A DNA stretch of 64,000 nucleotides from Pseudomonas fluorescens (GTDB lineage Bacteria; Pseudomonadota; Gammaproteobacteria; Pseudomonadales; Pseudomonadaceae). The notes under the pieces are model-generated. The model saw only the letters and a program-made list of their open reading frames with translations. It was not told the origin of the DNA and searched no databases. Made by a program: the position numbers and the translations under genes. Of this stretch, positions 8,535-17,583 are shown in pieces; position 1 is the stretch's first letter, and each line of letters opens with the position of its first letter. The stretch lies in contig NZ_CABVHY010000020.1 of NCBI RefSeq assembly GCF_902497875.1, positions 1 to 64,000 of the forward strand. Direction: 5' to 3'.

Positions 8535-9161
8535 ATGAATCTAGAAACCTGGCTGCTGTTCAGCGGCGCGGCGCTGGTAGTGATCCTGATCCCGGGGCCA
8601 CTGTCGTTGCTTATGATCAGCAACAGTCTGAATTACGGTTTGCGCCGTTCGTACCCGGCGTTTCTTGGCGGGGTGTTTGCCTCAATCTGCCTGCTCAGTG
8701 CTTCGGCGCTGGGGCTAGGTGCTTTGCTGCTGGCATCGGAACAGCTGTTCAGCGCCCTGAAAATCGTCGGTGCGCTGTACCTGTTCTACCTCGCCTGGCA
8801 GAGCTGGCTGCAATCGCGGCAACCGGCTCACACCACCGAAGTTCCGCAGGCTGCAGCGGTGCCGCGCTTTCGGGCACTGTTCGGGCGCGCCTTTGTGCTG
8901 GGTGCGAGCAACCCGAAGGACATTCTGTTTTTTGCGGCGTTTCTGCCGCAGTTTCTCAGCGCCGGGCAGCCGTTCTTGCCACAGCTGCTGATCATGATCG
9001 CCACCTGGACCGTGCTTGATCTGCTCTGCAAGCTGAGCTACGGCCTCGGCGCCCATGGTGCTGCGCAATACCTACGCAGCGGCAAGGGCCAGAGCTGGTT
9101 CAACCGGATCAGTGCCGGGTTGTTCAGTGGGGCGGGGGCGGCTTCTCTGCTGAGCCGCTGA
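8535..9161 (+). CDS. LysE family amino-acid exporter (RhtB-type)
   Basis: A 208-residue inner-membrane protein with about six hydrophobic segments and the family N-terminus, including IPGPLSLLMISNSLNYGLRR near residues 20-40 and LGASNPKDILFFAAFLPQF near 130-150. LysE/RhtB proteins export amino acids or their analogues; the substrate is unknown. ATG 8535 follows GGAGGAAAGAG. It is monocistronic, flanked by a terminator upstream and a REP doublet downstream. Confidence 0.9.
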   Translation: MNLETWLLFSGAALVVILIPGPLSLLMISNSLNYGLRRSYPAFLGGVFASICLLSASALGLGALLLASEQLFSALKIVGALYLFYLAWQSWLQSRQPAHTTEVPQAAAVPRFRALFGRAFVLGASNPKDILFFAAFLPQFLSAGQPFLPQLLIMIATWTVLDLLCKLSYGLGAHGAAQYLRSGKGQSWFNRISAGLFSGAGAASLLSR

Positions 9162-9170
9162 AGTAAAGCA

Positions 9171-9286
9171 AGATCAAAAGATCGCAGCCTGCGGCAGCTC
9201 CTACAAGAGGTTGCGTACACCCGATCAATAGTGGGTGTGTGCGATCGGCGTAGGAGCTGACGCAGGCTGCGATCTTTTGATCTTTT
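9171..9286. repeat. REP doublet (inverted pair)
   Basis: Two arms of the GATCAAAAGATCGCAGCCTG type in inverted orientation around a spacer of about 60 bases, between convergent genes. Confidence 0.85.
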
Positions 9287-9293
9287 CCACAGA

Positions 9294-9321
9294 CGAAAAA
9301 AAGCCCGCAGTGTGAGCGGGC
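9294..9321 (-). terminator. Rho-independent terminator of hiuH
   Basis: On the minus strand GCCCGC and GCGGGC pair, followed by TTTTTTTCG. Confidence 0.85.
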
Positions 9322-9362
9322 GAAAGACCAAAGAAGCTGTTGCGCAGATTCGTGGGAGAGTC

Positions 9363-9716
9363 CTAGCTTCCTCTGTAGGTCGAATAGCTGTAAGGCGAAA
9401 TCAGCAGCGGCACGTGGTAGTGATCCTGCTCGGCCGAGATACCGAAGCGCAGCACCACCACATCAAGAAAGGCCGGCTCCGGCAGCTGTACGCCACGGGC
9501 GCGGTAGTAATCGCCGGCATTGAACTGCAGTTGATAGACCCCGGAACGGTAGTCGTCACCCTGCAGCAGCGGCGCATCGCAGCGGCCATCGCTGTTGGTC
9601 AGCGCGCTGGCGACCAGTTCCAGCTGTGTGCCCTCAACCCGGTACAACTCAACCTTGATCGAGCTGCCAGGGCAACCGTGTGCGGCATCCAAAACGTGTG
9701 TAGTCAAACGTCCCAT
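9363..9716 (-). CDS. hiuH: 5-hydroxyisourate hydrolase (transthyretin-like)
   Basis: Hydrolyses 5-hydroxyisourate, the product of urate oxidation, to OHCU, the second step of urate breakdown. The 117-residue protein shows the catalytic set His7 (THVLD), Arg45 (DGRCD) and the His pair in DHYHVPLL near 99-101, and ends in the diagnostic YRGS. The start is ATG 9716. It diverges from the puuE operon across a 435-base gap that holds two candidate operators, so both arms may share control. It has no signal peptide and so is the cytoplasmic form. Confidence 0.95.
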   Translation of the reverse strand: MGRLTTHVLDAAHGCPGSSIKVELYRVEGTQLELVASALTNSDGRCDAPLLQGDDYRSGVYQLQFNAGDYYRARGVQLPEPAFLDVVVLRFGISAEQDHYHVPLLISPYSYSTYRGS

Positions 9717-9848
9717 TGATTCTGCGCGCCTGCCTGCGATCAAGCAGCCAGGCCTCGCGCCTCCCGGAGTCAGTTAAAAAGGAGACCGCACCGATTCGGA
9801 GCACGAAAAGGTCCGGCGAGCGACTAATTAAGACACTTTTCAAAAAAA

Positions 9849-9858
9849 TTGTACACAA
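9849..9858. promoter_or_regulatory. Candidate GntR-type operator, hiuH side
   Basis: TTGTACACAA, with flanks ATTGTACACAAT, resembles the sites at 6974 and 10044 with one base changed in the centre. It is about 130 bases upstream of hiuH. Confidence 0.45.
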
Positions 9859-10043
9859 TAAAAATCACATTTTTTCCTTCCGCCTTGCCGCCGCCAGATT
9901 GTCAGTGAATTTGCAGCCACGCCTTGATAACAGCCAGCCTTCTATCAATTCGCTGACCAATCAGGCAGGTTTCTTGCAATACCGGGTCAAGATGACAATT
10001 TGTGAAAATTGCGAAAATTCAGGCTTACAAAGTGATGATAAAG

Positions 10044-10053
10044 TTGTATACAA
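10044..10053. promoter_or_regulatory. Candidate GntR-type operator, puuE side
   Basis: TTGTATACAA is a perfect 10 bp palindrome identical to the core at 6974-6983. It lies about 100 bases upstream of the puuE start. Confidence 0.55.
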
Positions 10054-10151
10054 TCAATCCATCGTTGTGACGCAAGCCTGTATCACCCTCTTCAGGCCAT
10101 CACACACTCCTTGTCATGAACAAGACACCACGAACAAGAAGGAAGACTGCA

Positions 10152-11078
10152 GTGAGCGCTGACTACCCACGCGACCTGATCGGTTACGGCAGTAACCCTC
10201 CTCACCCACACTGGCCGGGCAATGCCCGCATCGCCCTGTCCTTCGTGCTCAATTACGAAGAAGGCGGCGAGCGCAACATTCTGCACGGCGACAAAGAGTC
10301 GGAAGCCTTCCTCTCGGAAATGGTCTCGGCGCAGCCGCTGCAGGGCGAACGCAACATGAGCATGGAATCGCTGTATGAGTATGGCAGCCGTGCCGGCGTG
10401 TGGCGGGTCCTCAAGCTGTTCAAGGAATTCGACATTCCGCTGACCATCTTCGCCGTGGCCATGGCCGCCCAGCGCCATCCGGACGTGATCCGCGCCATGG
10501 TCGAGGCCGGTCACGAGATCTGCAGCCACGGCTACCGCTGGATCGACTACCAATACATGGACGAGGCCGAGGAACGCGAGCACATGCTCGAAGCGATCCG
10601 CATCCTCACCGAAATCAGCGGCGAACGCCCGCTGGGCTGGTACACCGGTCGTACCGGGCCGAACACCCGGCGGCTGGTGATGGAGGAAGGTGGTTTCCTC
10701 TATGACTGCGACACCTATGACGACGACCTGCCCTACTGGGAACCGAACAACCCGACCGGCAAGCCGCACCTGGTGATTCCCTACACCCTGGACACCAACG
10801 ACATGCGCTTCACCCAGGTCCAGGGTTTCAACACCGGTGACGATTTCTTCCAGTACCTCAAAGACGCGTTCGACGTGCTCTATGCCGAAGGTGCCGAAGC
10901 GCCAAAGATGCTTTCCATCGGCCTGCACTGCCGGTTGATCGGCCGTCCGGCGCGTCTGGGCGCCCTGAAACGCTTTATCGAATACGCTAAAAGCCACGAA
11001 CAGGTCTGGTTCAGCCGTCGGGTCGACATCGCCCGCCACTGGCAGGAAAACCACCCGTACCAAGGGGCTGCGAAATGA
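10152..11078 (+). CDS. puuE: Allantoinase PuuE (polysaccharide-deacetylase-like)
   Basis: Converts allantoin to allantoate. PuuE belongs to the carbohydrate esterase 4/polysaccharide-deacetylase fold and is unrelated to metal-dependent allantoinases of the amidohydrolase family. With GTG 10152 (AAGGAAG upstream) the product is 308 residues, the usual length; an ATG at 10116 is possible but adds a non-conserved leader. Visible features are NPPHPHWPG and LNYEEGGERN near the N-terminus and HEICSHGYRWIDYQ in the middle. It overlaps uraD by four bases (ATGA), indicating an operon. Confidence 0.95.
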   Translation: MSADYPRDLIGYGSNPPHPHWPGNARIALSFVLNYEEGGERNILHGDKESEAFLSEMVSAQPLQGERNMSMESLYEYGSRAGVWRVLKLFKEFDIPLTIFAVAMAAQRHPDVIRAMVEAGHEICSHGYRWIDYQYMDEAEEREHMLEAIRILTEISGERPLGWYTGRTGPNTRRLVMEEGGFLYDCDTYDDDLPYWEPNNPTGKPHLVIPYTLDTNDMRFTQVQGFNTGDDFFQYLKDAFDVLYAEGAEAPKMLSIGLHCRLIGRPARLGALKRFIEYAKSHEQVWFSRRVDIARHWQENHPYQGAAK

Positions 11079-11590
11079 GCCACTTCCAAACCTTGAAGCC
11101 ATCGACCCTGAGCCGCGACGCCTTCGTCGAGGCCTTCGCCGATATCTACGAACATTCGCCATGGGTGGCCGAAAAGGCCTACGACCTGGGCCAGGACGCG
11201 TCGATCGACCAGATCGAAACCCTGCACCAGCGCATGAGCGACATCCTGCTCCGCGCCGATCACGCCAGCCAGCTGGCACTGATCAACGCTCACCCGGACC
11301 TGGCAGGCAAAGCTGCCGTCCAGGGCCAGCTTACCGCAGCCAGCACTCAAGAACAGTCTGGCGCGGGTATTCACCAATGCACGGCCGAAGAGTTTCAGCG
11401 CTTCACCGAGCTGAACGAGGCTTACAAAGCCAAGTTCGCGTTTCCCTTCATCATGGCGGTAAAAGGCAGCGACCGGCATCAGATCCTCGCAGCGTTCGAA
11501 ACGCGCATCCACAACTCGGCAGACGCCGAATTCAAGTGCGCGCTGGCGCAGATTAATAAAATCGCGTTGTTCCGATTACTGACCCTATAG
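11075..11590 (+). CDS. uraD: 2-oxo-4-hydroxy-4-carboxy-5-ureidoimidazoline decarboxylase
   Basis: Decarboxylates OHCU to S-allantoin, the step between HiuH and PuuE. The 171-residue protein contains the hallmark HPDLAGK at 73-79, whose His is catalytic, and FPFIMAVKG near 142-150. Its ATG overlaps the TGA of puuE. An 8 bp hairpin at 11606-11628 without a T run follows and may stabilise the message before alc. Confidence 0.95.
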   Translation: MSHFQTLKPSTLSRDAFVEAFADIYEHSPWVAEKAYDLGQDASIDQIETLHQRMSDILLRADHASQLALINAHPDLAGKAAVQGQLTAASTQEQSGAGIHQCTAEEFQRFTELNEAYKAKFAFPFIMAVKGSDRHQILAAFETRIHNSADAEFKCALAQINKIALFRLLTL

Positions 11591-11680
11591 CGACCAGGCT
11601 CCGCGAAACCTCAAGAACGCTGAGGTTTACCCGGGCCTTGCAAGCATCCCAAGCCACTTTATTAAAGGCAGACAAGAAGA

Positions 11681-12676
11681 ATGAAAGCTTACGCCGTACC
11701 TTTCGAGAAGTTCGTCAACCTGGCCGATGCCCGTCTGGGCACCAAGATCATTTCGGTGACCGATGACTGGTTCGCCGACGCCAATCGGCTGTTCCAGCCG
11801 ACTCCGGCAGTGTGGAAGGAGGGCGTTTTCGATGACAACGGCAAGTGGATGGACGGCTGGGAGTCGCGCCGCAAGCGCTTCGAAGGTTACGACAGCGCGG
11901 TAATCCGCCTGGGCGTGCCGGGCTCGATCAAAGGCGTGGACATCGACACTTCATTCTTCACCGGCAACTTCCCGCCGTCTGCCTCGCTGGAAGCCTGCTT
12001 CCTGGCCTCGGGCGAGCCGGACGAAAACACCCAGTGGACTGAAGTGCTCTCGGCGGTCGAGCTGCAAGGCAACAGCCACCACTTCCACGAAATCAATAAC
12101 GATCAGGCCTTCAGCCACCTGCGCTTCAACATCTACCCGGATGGCGGCGTGGCGCGTCTGCGCGTGTATGGCATTCCGTTCCGCGACTGGTCGGCGGTCG
12201 GCGACAACGAACAGGTGGATCTGGCAGCCGCGCTGAATGGCGGTCGCGCCCTGGCCTGCTCCGACGAACACTTCGGGCGCATGAGCAACATCCTCAACCC
12301 GGGCCGCGGCATCAACATGGGCGATGGCTGGGAAACTGCCCGTCGTCGTACACCTGGCAATGACTGGGTGATCGTTGCCCTGGGCCACCCGGGCGTGATC
12401 GAGAAAGTCATCGTCGACACCCTGCACTTCAAGGGCAACTACCCGGACACTTGCTCGATCCAGGGCGCGTTCGTCAAGGGCGGTACCGACAGCCAGATCG
12501 AAACCCAATCGCTGTTCTGGCGCGAATTGCTGCCGGCACAGAAGCTGGAAATGCACGCCGAACATAGCTTTGCCGAGCAGATCAAGGCGTTGGGCCCGAT
12601 CACCCACATTCGTCTGAACGTATTCCCGGATGGTGGTGTGAGTCGCCTGCGGGTGTTGGGTAAGGTCGCTAAATAA
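11681..12676 (+). CDS. alc: Allantoicase
   Basis: Hydrolyses allantoate to ureidoglycolate and urea. The 331-residue protein is built of two homologous jelly-roll-like halves. Each has a repeat of the type DGWE(S/T)xRRxxxxxD, near residues 56-68 and 214-226, and a later [18 protein letters not shown], near 148-156 and 309-317. It follows uraD by 90 bases in the same orientation and is probably in the same transcript. Confidence 0.96.
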   Translation: MKAYAVPFEKFVNLADARLGTKIISVTDDWFADANRLFQPTPAVWKEGVFDDNGKWMDGWESRRKRFEGYDSAVIRLGVPGSIKGVDIDTSFFTGNFPPSASLEACFLASGEPDENTQWTEVLSAVELQGNSHHFHEINNDQAFSHLRFNIYPDGGVARLRVYGIPFRDWSAVGDNEQVDLAAALNGGRALACSDEHFGRMSNILNPGRGINMGDGWETARRRTPGNDWVIVALGHPGVIEKVIVDTLHFKGNYPDTCSIQGAFVKGGTDSQIETQSLFWRELLPAQKLEMHAEHSFAEQIKALGPITHIRLNVFPDGGVSRLRVLGKVAK

Positions 12677-12688
12677 GCGGTGAGGCCA

Positions 12689-12764
12689 ATCGCGAGCAGG
12701 CTCGCTCCCACATTGGATTGTGGTGTACACAAAACCTGTGGGAGCGAGCCTGCTCGTGATGCGA
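12689..12764. repeat. REP doublet (GCGAGCAGGCTCGCTCCCAC type)
   Basis: Two inverted arms around a short spacer between alc and allA. Palindromes of this kind inside an operon can affect the relative abundance of flanking mRNA segments. Confidence 0.8.
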
Positions 12765-12803
12765 TAGAACTGACGACAACGAATTCGAGATAAGAAGACC
12801 AGC

Positions 12804-13307
12804 ATGCGCACATTGACGATTGAACCGCTGAGCAAAGAAGCCTTCGCCCCTTTCGGTGACGTGATCGAAACCGATGGCAGCGATCACTTCATGATCAACA
12901 ATGGTTCGACCATGCGCTTCCACAAACTGGCCACGGTGGAAACCGCCACGCCAGAGGACAACGCGATCATCAGCATTTTCCGCGCCGACGCGCAGGACAT
13001 GCCACTGACCGTAAGCATGCTGGAGCGCCATCCGCTGGGCAGCCAGGCGTTCATACCGCTGCTCGGCAACCCCTTTCTGATCGTGGTCGCGCCACTTGGC
13101 GATGTACCTGTATCAGGTTTGGTCCGCGCCTTCGTCACCAACGGCAGGCAGGGCATTAATTACCATCGCGGCGTCTGGCATCACCCGGTGCTGACGATCG
13201 AAAAGCGGGATGACTTCCTGGTGGTTGATCGCAGTGGCACAGGCAATAACTGCGATGAGCATTTTTTCAAAGAGGATGAGCGGTTGATCCTTGCCCCCCA
13301 CCAATAA
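12804..13307 (+). CDS. allA: Ureidoglycolate lyase
   Basis: Cleaves ureidoglycolate to glyoxylate and urea, the last step of the pathway in this locus. The 167-residue protein is a small cupin-like enzyme with RFHKL near residue 38 and the signature NYHRGVWHHPVL at 119-130. ATG 12804 follows a short AT-rich leader after the REP pair. It is co-oriented with puuE-uraD-alc and puuD. Confidence 0.95.
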   Translation: MRTLTIEPLSKEAFAPFGDVIETDGSDHFMINNGSTMRFHKLATVETATPEDNAIISIFRADAQDMPLTVSMLERHPLGSQAFIPLLGNPFLIVVAPLGDVPVSGLVRAFVTNGRQGINYHRGVWHHPVLTIEKRDDFLVVDRSGTGNNCDEHFFKEDERLILAPHQ

Positions 13308-13357
13308 GAGAAGGTCTGATCACTCGACTACAGAGTGACAGGCGAGAGGTAAAGACT

Positions 13358-14665
13358 GTGGAAGCACATCTGTTGGAATGGCTGAACCTGAGCATCCGCT
13401 GGGTTCATATGATCACTGGCGTCGCCTGGATCGGCGCTTCGTTCTACTTTGTCTGGCTGGAAAACAACCTCAACCGGGTGAACCCGAAAGACGGTCTGGC
13501 CGGCGACTTGTGGGCGATCCACGGTGGCGGTATCTACCACCTGGAAAAATACAAACTGGCCCCACCGACCATGCCGGACAACCTGCACTGGTTCAAATGG
13601 GAAGCCTACTTCACCTGGATGTCAGGCATCGCGCTGATGTGTGTGGTGTTCTACGCCAACCCGACGCTGTACCTGCTGGCCCCCGGAAGTAGCCTGAGCG
13701 GACCTGAAGGCGTGGCCCTGGGCATCGCTTCGTTATTCGCTGGCTGGTTCATCTACTCCTTCCTGTGTGACTCGGCCCTGGGCAAACGCCCTGCCCTGCT
13801 CGGCCTGATCCTGTTCGTGCTGATCATCGGCGCAGCCTATGGCTTCAGCAAAGTGTTCAGCGGTCGCGGTGCGTACCTGCACGTTGGCGCCATCATTGGC
13901 ACCATCATGGTCGGTAACGTGTTCCGCATCATCATGCCGGCACAGCGCGCGCTGGTAGCGGCCATCGCCGAAAACCGCACGCCCGATCCGGCGCTGCCGG
14001 CCAAAGGTCTGTTGCGTTCACGGCACAACAACTACTTCACCTTGCCGGTGCTGTTCATCATGATCAGCAACCACTTCCCGAGCACCTACGGCAGCCAGTA
14101 CAACTGGCTGATCCTGGCCGGGATCGCGGTATTGGCGGTGTTGGTGCGGCACTACTTCAACACCCGTCACAACAGCCATCAGTTCGCCTGGACCTTGCCG
14201 GTAGCGGCACTGGGCATGATCTGCCTGGCCTACGTGACCGGGCCGGCGCAGATGTCCAGCGCTCCTGAAGTAGCCAAGGCAGCGGCGAAGATCGAGTACC
14301 AGCCGATTCCGGCAACCGCGATCAGCGGGGCCAAGCCTGAAGCGGCTCCAGCGGCAGAACCTGCTGCTGCGCCAGCGCAAGCCGCTGCCGCCAAACCAGC
14401 CGGCCCGGACTTCGACAAGGTTCACAGCGTGATTCAGGAGCGCTGCGCAGTGTGCCACTCGGCCAAACCCACCAGCCCGCTGTTCAGCACGGCGCCGGGT
14501 GGCGTGATGTTCGATACCCCGCAACAGATCCAGCAACAGGCCGCGCGGATTCAAGCCCAGGCCGTCGCCACGCAGATCATGCCTCTGGGCAACATCACCC
14601 AGATGACCCAGCAGGAACGCGACCTGATCGGCGCCTGGATTGTTCAGGGAGCGCCGACTAACTAA
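13358..14665 (+). CDS. puuD: Membrane urate oxidase PuuD with C-terminal cytochrome c domain
   Basis: Oxidises urate to 5-hydroxyisourate and passes electrons to the respiratory chain through its heme domain, instead of making hydrogen peroxide as soluble uricase does. The 435-residue protein has about eight hydrophobic segments in residues 1-300, an Ala/Pro-rich linker near 310-345, and a cytochrome c domain with CAVCH at 363-367 and a likely axial Met in IMPLGN. The start is GTG 13358. It supplies the substrate for HiuH. Confidence 0.94.
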   Translation: MEAHLLEWLNLSIRWVHMITGVAWIGASFYFVWLENNLNRVNPKDGLAGDLWAIHGGGIYHLEKYKLAPPTMPDNLHWFKWEAYFTWMSGIALMCVVFYANPTLYLLAPGSSLSGPEGVALGIASLFAGWFIYSFLCDSALGKRPALLGLILFVLIIGAAYGFSKVFSGRGAYLHVGAIIGTIMVGNVFRIIMPAQRALVAAIAENRTPDPALPAKGLLRSRHNNYFTLPVLFIMISNHFPSTYGSQYNWLILAGIAVLAVLVRHYFNTRHNSHQFAWTLPVAALGMICLAYVTGPAQMSSAPEVAKAAAKIEYQPIPATAISGAKPEAAPAAEPAAAPAQAAAAKPAGPDFDKVHSVIQERCAVCHSAKPTSPLFSTAPGGVMFDTPQQIQQQAARIQAQAVATQIMPLGNITQMTQQERDLIGAWIVQGAPTN

Positions 14666-14699
14666 GCAATATTGAAGCCCCTGCGGCTAGGGGGCTTCT

Positions 14700-14832
14700 G
14701 TGGCGAGGGGGCTTGCCCCCGTTGGGTCGCGCAGCGGCCCCAAAACCTGCAACCGCGTTACATCAGACAGATCGCGTTTGCTGGATTTGCGACTGCTGCG
14801 CAGTCGAACGGGGGCAAGCCCCCTCACCACAG
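14700..14832. repeat. REP doublet (GGCGAGGGGGCTTGCCCCC type)
   Basis: Two inverted arms, one at about 14700-14722 and the other at about 14809-14832, between puuD and the urate/xanthine permease gene. They probably separate the two transcripts. Confidence 0.8.
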
Positions 14833-14938
14833 AAAGCCCGCTCGCCTCAGCTTTGGTGCCTGGCCTGACAGATTCAAAAAAGCTGTTCACAAGCGCACAG
14901 CTGTTAAACCACAAGAATAAAAAGATCCGAGGTGTTGC

Positions 14939-16297
14939 ATGTCCGAGCTATCCGCAGCGCGCATCCCCGACGCACCCGCCATTCAACGCTTGCCCCTCTT
15001 GCAACTGATCCTGGTCGGTCTGCAACACGTTCTGCTGATGTACGGCGGCGCCATCGCGGTGCCGCTGATCATCGGCCAGGCCGCGGGCCTGAGTCGTGAA
15101 GAAATTGCCTTTCTGATCAACGCCGACCTGCTGGTGGCCGGGATCGCCACCGTGGTGCAATCGCTGGGCATCGGTCCCATGGGCATTCGCATGCCGGTGA
15201 TGATGGGCGCCAGTTTCGCCGCAGTCGGCAGCATGGTGGCCATGGCCGGCATGCCGGGCATCGGTATGCCCGGGATCTTCGGCGCGACCATCGCCGCCGG
15301 CTTTTTCGGGATGATCATCGCGCCATTCATGTCCCGGGTGGTGCGCTTCTTCCCGCCCCTGGTGACCGGCACTGTGATCACTTCGATCGGCTTGTCGCTG
15401 TTTCCCGTCGCAGTGAACTGGGCCGGCGGTGGCAATAGCGCCGCAGAGTTCGGCTCACCGATCTACCTGGCCATTGCCGCACTGGTACTGGCGACCATCC
15501 TGCTGGTTCATCGCTTCATGCGCGGTTTCTGGGTGAACATCTCGGTGCTGATCGGCATGGCCCTGGGCTACATCCTCTGCGGCCTCATTGGCATGGTCGA
15601 CCTCAGCGGCATGGCGCAGGCGCCCTGGTTGCAGATCGTCACGCCGCTGCACTTCGGCATGCCGCAGTTCCACCTCGCACCGATTCTGTCGATGTGCCTG
15701 GTGGTGGTGATCATCTTCGTCGAGTCCACCGGGATGTTCCTGGCCCTGGGCAAGATCACCGGCCAGGAAGTCAGCCCGCGGATGTTGCGGCGCGGCTTGC
15801 TGTGCGACGCCGGCGCCTCGTTTTTTGCCGGGTTCTTCAACACCTTCACCCACTCCTCCTTTGCCCAGAACATTGGCCTGGTGCAGATGACCGGCGTGCG
15901 CTGCCGCTCGGTGACCATAGTCGCCGGCGGCTTGCTGATCGTGCTCAGCCTGCTGCCCAAAGCGGCCTTTCTGGTGGCCTCGATTCCCTCGGCAGTGCTC
16001 GGCGGTGCGGCGATTGCGATGTTTGGCATGGTCGCCGCCACCGGGATCAAGATTCTCCAGGAAGCCGACATCGCCGACCGTCGTAACCAGTTGCTGGTGG
16101 CGGTGAGCATCGGCATGGGCCTGATTCCGGTGGTTCGTCCGGAGTTCTTTGCCCACCTGCCACTGTGGATGAGTCCGATTACCCACAGCGGTATCGCCAT
16201 GGCGACTCTCAGTGCCCTCTCGCTGAACCTGTTGTTCAACATCCTCGGAGGTGCCGAGCGGGCCGCCGACACTCTGCGACCCGCTCACCCGCACTGA
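14939..16297 (+). CDS. NCS2 family urate/xanthine permease (UacT/XanP/UraA branch)
   Basis: A 452-residue polytopic inner-membrane symporter. The N-terminal QHVLLMYGGAIAVPLIIG near residues 29-46, GIRMPVMMGASFA near 81-93 and the TM8 motif VESTGMFLALGKI near 262-274 mark the UraA/XanP/UacT branch, distinct from the AzgA-type permease at 7122. Its position next to puuD makes urate or xanthine the likely substrate. A perfect GC-rich terminator follows at 16304. Confidence 0.92.
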   Translation: MSELSAARIPDAPAIQRLPLLQLILVGLQHVLLMYGGAIAVPLIIGQAAGLSREEIAFLINADLLVAGIATVVQSLGIGPMGIRMPVMMGASFAAVGSMVAMAGMPGIGMPGIFGATIAAGFFGMIIAPFMSRVVRFFPPLVTGTVITSIGLSLFPVAVNWAGGGNSAAEFGSPIYLAIAALVLATILLVHRFMRGFWVNISVLIGMALGYILCGLIGMVDLSGMAQAPWLQIVTPLHFGMPQFHLAPILSMCLVVVIIFVESTGMFLALGKITGQEVSPRMLRRGLLCDAGASFFAGFFNTFTHSSFAQNIGLVQMTGVRCRSVTIVAGGLLIVLSLLPKAAFLVASIPSAVLGGAAIAMFGMVAATGIKILQEADIADRRNQLLVAVSIGMGLIPVVRPEFFAHLPLWMSPITHSGIAMATLSALSLNLLFNILGGAERAADTLRPAHPH

Positions 16298-16303
16298 TCG
16301 ACA

Positions 16304-16326
16304 GCGGGCGGCATTGGCCGCCCGCT
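16304..16326 (+). terminator. Hairpin terminator after the urate/xanthine permease
   Basis: GCGGGCGGC and GCCGCCCGC form a perfect 9 bp stem around ATTG; the T run is short. Confidence 0.65.
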
Positions 16327-16429
16327 TCCAACTGCCACCACACGCATGACAGGCAGACCCGGCTGCAAGCCCGGTCGCAGTCAGCGGCTGCCTGCGCCTC
16401 AACAATAAAAATAATCAGGGAGCTACACG

Positions 16430-17215
16430 ATGAAATGCACCTACTCAAGTTTGTTCTTGAGCAGCGGGTTGCTGGCGGCCACTCAAGTCATGGCCGGCGA
16501 CTTGCTGCTCTGGCAGACCAACAGCCTGAGCTATCTGTATGGCAAGAATTTCAAGATCAATCCGTCGATCCAGCAGACAGTGACCTTTGAGCACGCCGAC
16601 CGATGGAAGTACGGCGACACCTTCCTGTTCATCGATAAGATTTTCTACAACGGTGACGAAGACCGCATCAAAGGCCCGCATGCCTTTTACGGCGAGTTCA
16701 GCCCGCGCTTCTCGTTCGGCAAGATCCTCGAGCGGAAAATCGCTTACGGCCCGATCAAGGACGTGCTGTTGGCGATGACCTATGAATACGGCGAAGGTGA
16801 CAGCGAGGCCTACCTGATCGGCCCCGGTTTCGACCTCGCGGTGCCTGGCTTCAACTACTTCAACCTGAATTTCTACCGCCGTCAGACCGAAGGCCCGCGC
16901 CCCGGCGACGGCGTCTGGCAAATCACCCCGTCGTGGTCCTACAGCATTCCCCTCGGCCGCTCGAACCTGCTGATCGACGGCTATCTGGACTGGGTGGTGG
17001 ACAACGACCAGAACTCGCGCGGCAACTACCACGCCAACCTGCACATCAACCCACAGATCAAATATGACTTGGGCAAAGCCCTGAACTGGCGCGAGAAGCA
17101 GGTCTACGTGGGCGCCGAATACAGCTACTGGAAGAACAAATACGGGATCCAGAGCAACTCGAACCTGGACACCCGTCAGAACACCGCCAGCCTGCTGCTC
17201 AAGGTGCATTTCTAA
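16430..17215 (+). CDS. Tsx/OmpK-like nucleoside-specific outer-membrane channel, copy 1
   Basis: A 261-residue protein with a signal peptide cleaved after VMA (about residue 22) and then GDLLLWQTNSLSYLYGKNFK, typical of the Tsx/OmpK beta-barrel family. It ends in aromatic Phe (LLLKVHF), the signal for outer-membrane insertion. It is highly similar to the next gene, so the two are tandem paralogues. The locus suggests passage of purine nucleosides or bases such as xanthine or urate into the periplasm; the ligand is inferred. Confidence 0.9.
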   Translation: MKCTYSSLFLSSGLLAATQVMAGDLLLWQTNSLSYLYGKNFKINPSIQQTVTFEHADRWKYGDTFLFIDKIFYNGDEDRIKGPHAFYGEFSPRFSFGKILERKIAYGPIKDVLLAMTYEYGEGDSEAYLIGPGFDLAVPGFNYFNLNFYRRQTEGPRPGDGVWQITPSWSYSIPLGRSNLLIDGYLDWVVDNDQNSRGNYHANLHINPQIKYDLGKALNWREKQVYVGAEYSYWKNKYGIQSNSNLDTRQNTASLLLKVHF

Positions 17216-17320
17216 ATGGCCCGCAAAGCTCCCTCAATGCTGCTGCAAGCGCTCTGTTACGGGGCACTTGAGCCCTGTCGCGGGAGCCAGTATTCTCCGC
17301 GGCCGCCCGAATCTGATCTA

Positions 17321-17443
17321 AAAAAAACTCCAGAATTAAAACCTGACCAGAAAGCCAACTTATCCCGGCACTGGTTAGGCCTCAGGGATCCCCGATCAAC
17401 TCTCAATCGACTGCTTAGAGGCAGCCGAATGGGAGTTTTTTTG
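17321..17443 (+). promoter_or_regulatory. Terminator with a competing upstream strand between the Tsx-like genes (possible attenuator)
   Basis: ACTCTCAATCG (17399-17409) pairs with CGAATGGGAGT (17426-17436) around an inner CTGC/GCAG hairpin and is followed by seven T, a good Rho-independent terminator. AAAAAAACTCC at 17321-17331 is exactly complementary to GGAGTTTTTTT at 17432-17442 and could compete for the same strand. The rest of the 367-base gap (17216-17583) holds no gene that I can support. Confidence 0.45.
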
Positions 17444-17583
17444 CTTTTTTTTGCCTTGGTCAAGCGCTTGCCAACAGCAAAAAAAATGACCGACCGGATG
17501 ATTTTTACAGCAACGAAAAAAGGCGCCACACCAGAGCGCCGGTTCTAAAAAAACGTGGAACAACCTACTTTGGGAGCAACCGA

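Larger units (their letters stand above)
9717..10151. promoter_or_regulatory. Divergent promoter region of the urate catabolic locus
   Basis: An AT-rich 435-base gap between hiuH and puuE. It contains TTGTACACAA at 9849-9858 and TTGTATACAA at 10044-10053, both fitting TNGT-N2-ACNA. I see no gene in it. Individual promoters could not be placed with confidence. Confidence 0.6.

Noticed and set aside
12720-12735. GTGTACAC palindrome upstream of allA as another purine operator
   Set aside because: It lies in the spacer of a REP doublet and lacks the TTGT half-site of the sites at 6974, 9849 and 10044, so it is more likely part of the repeat.
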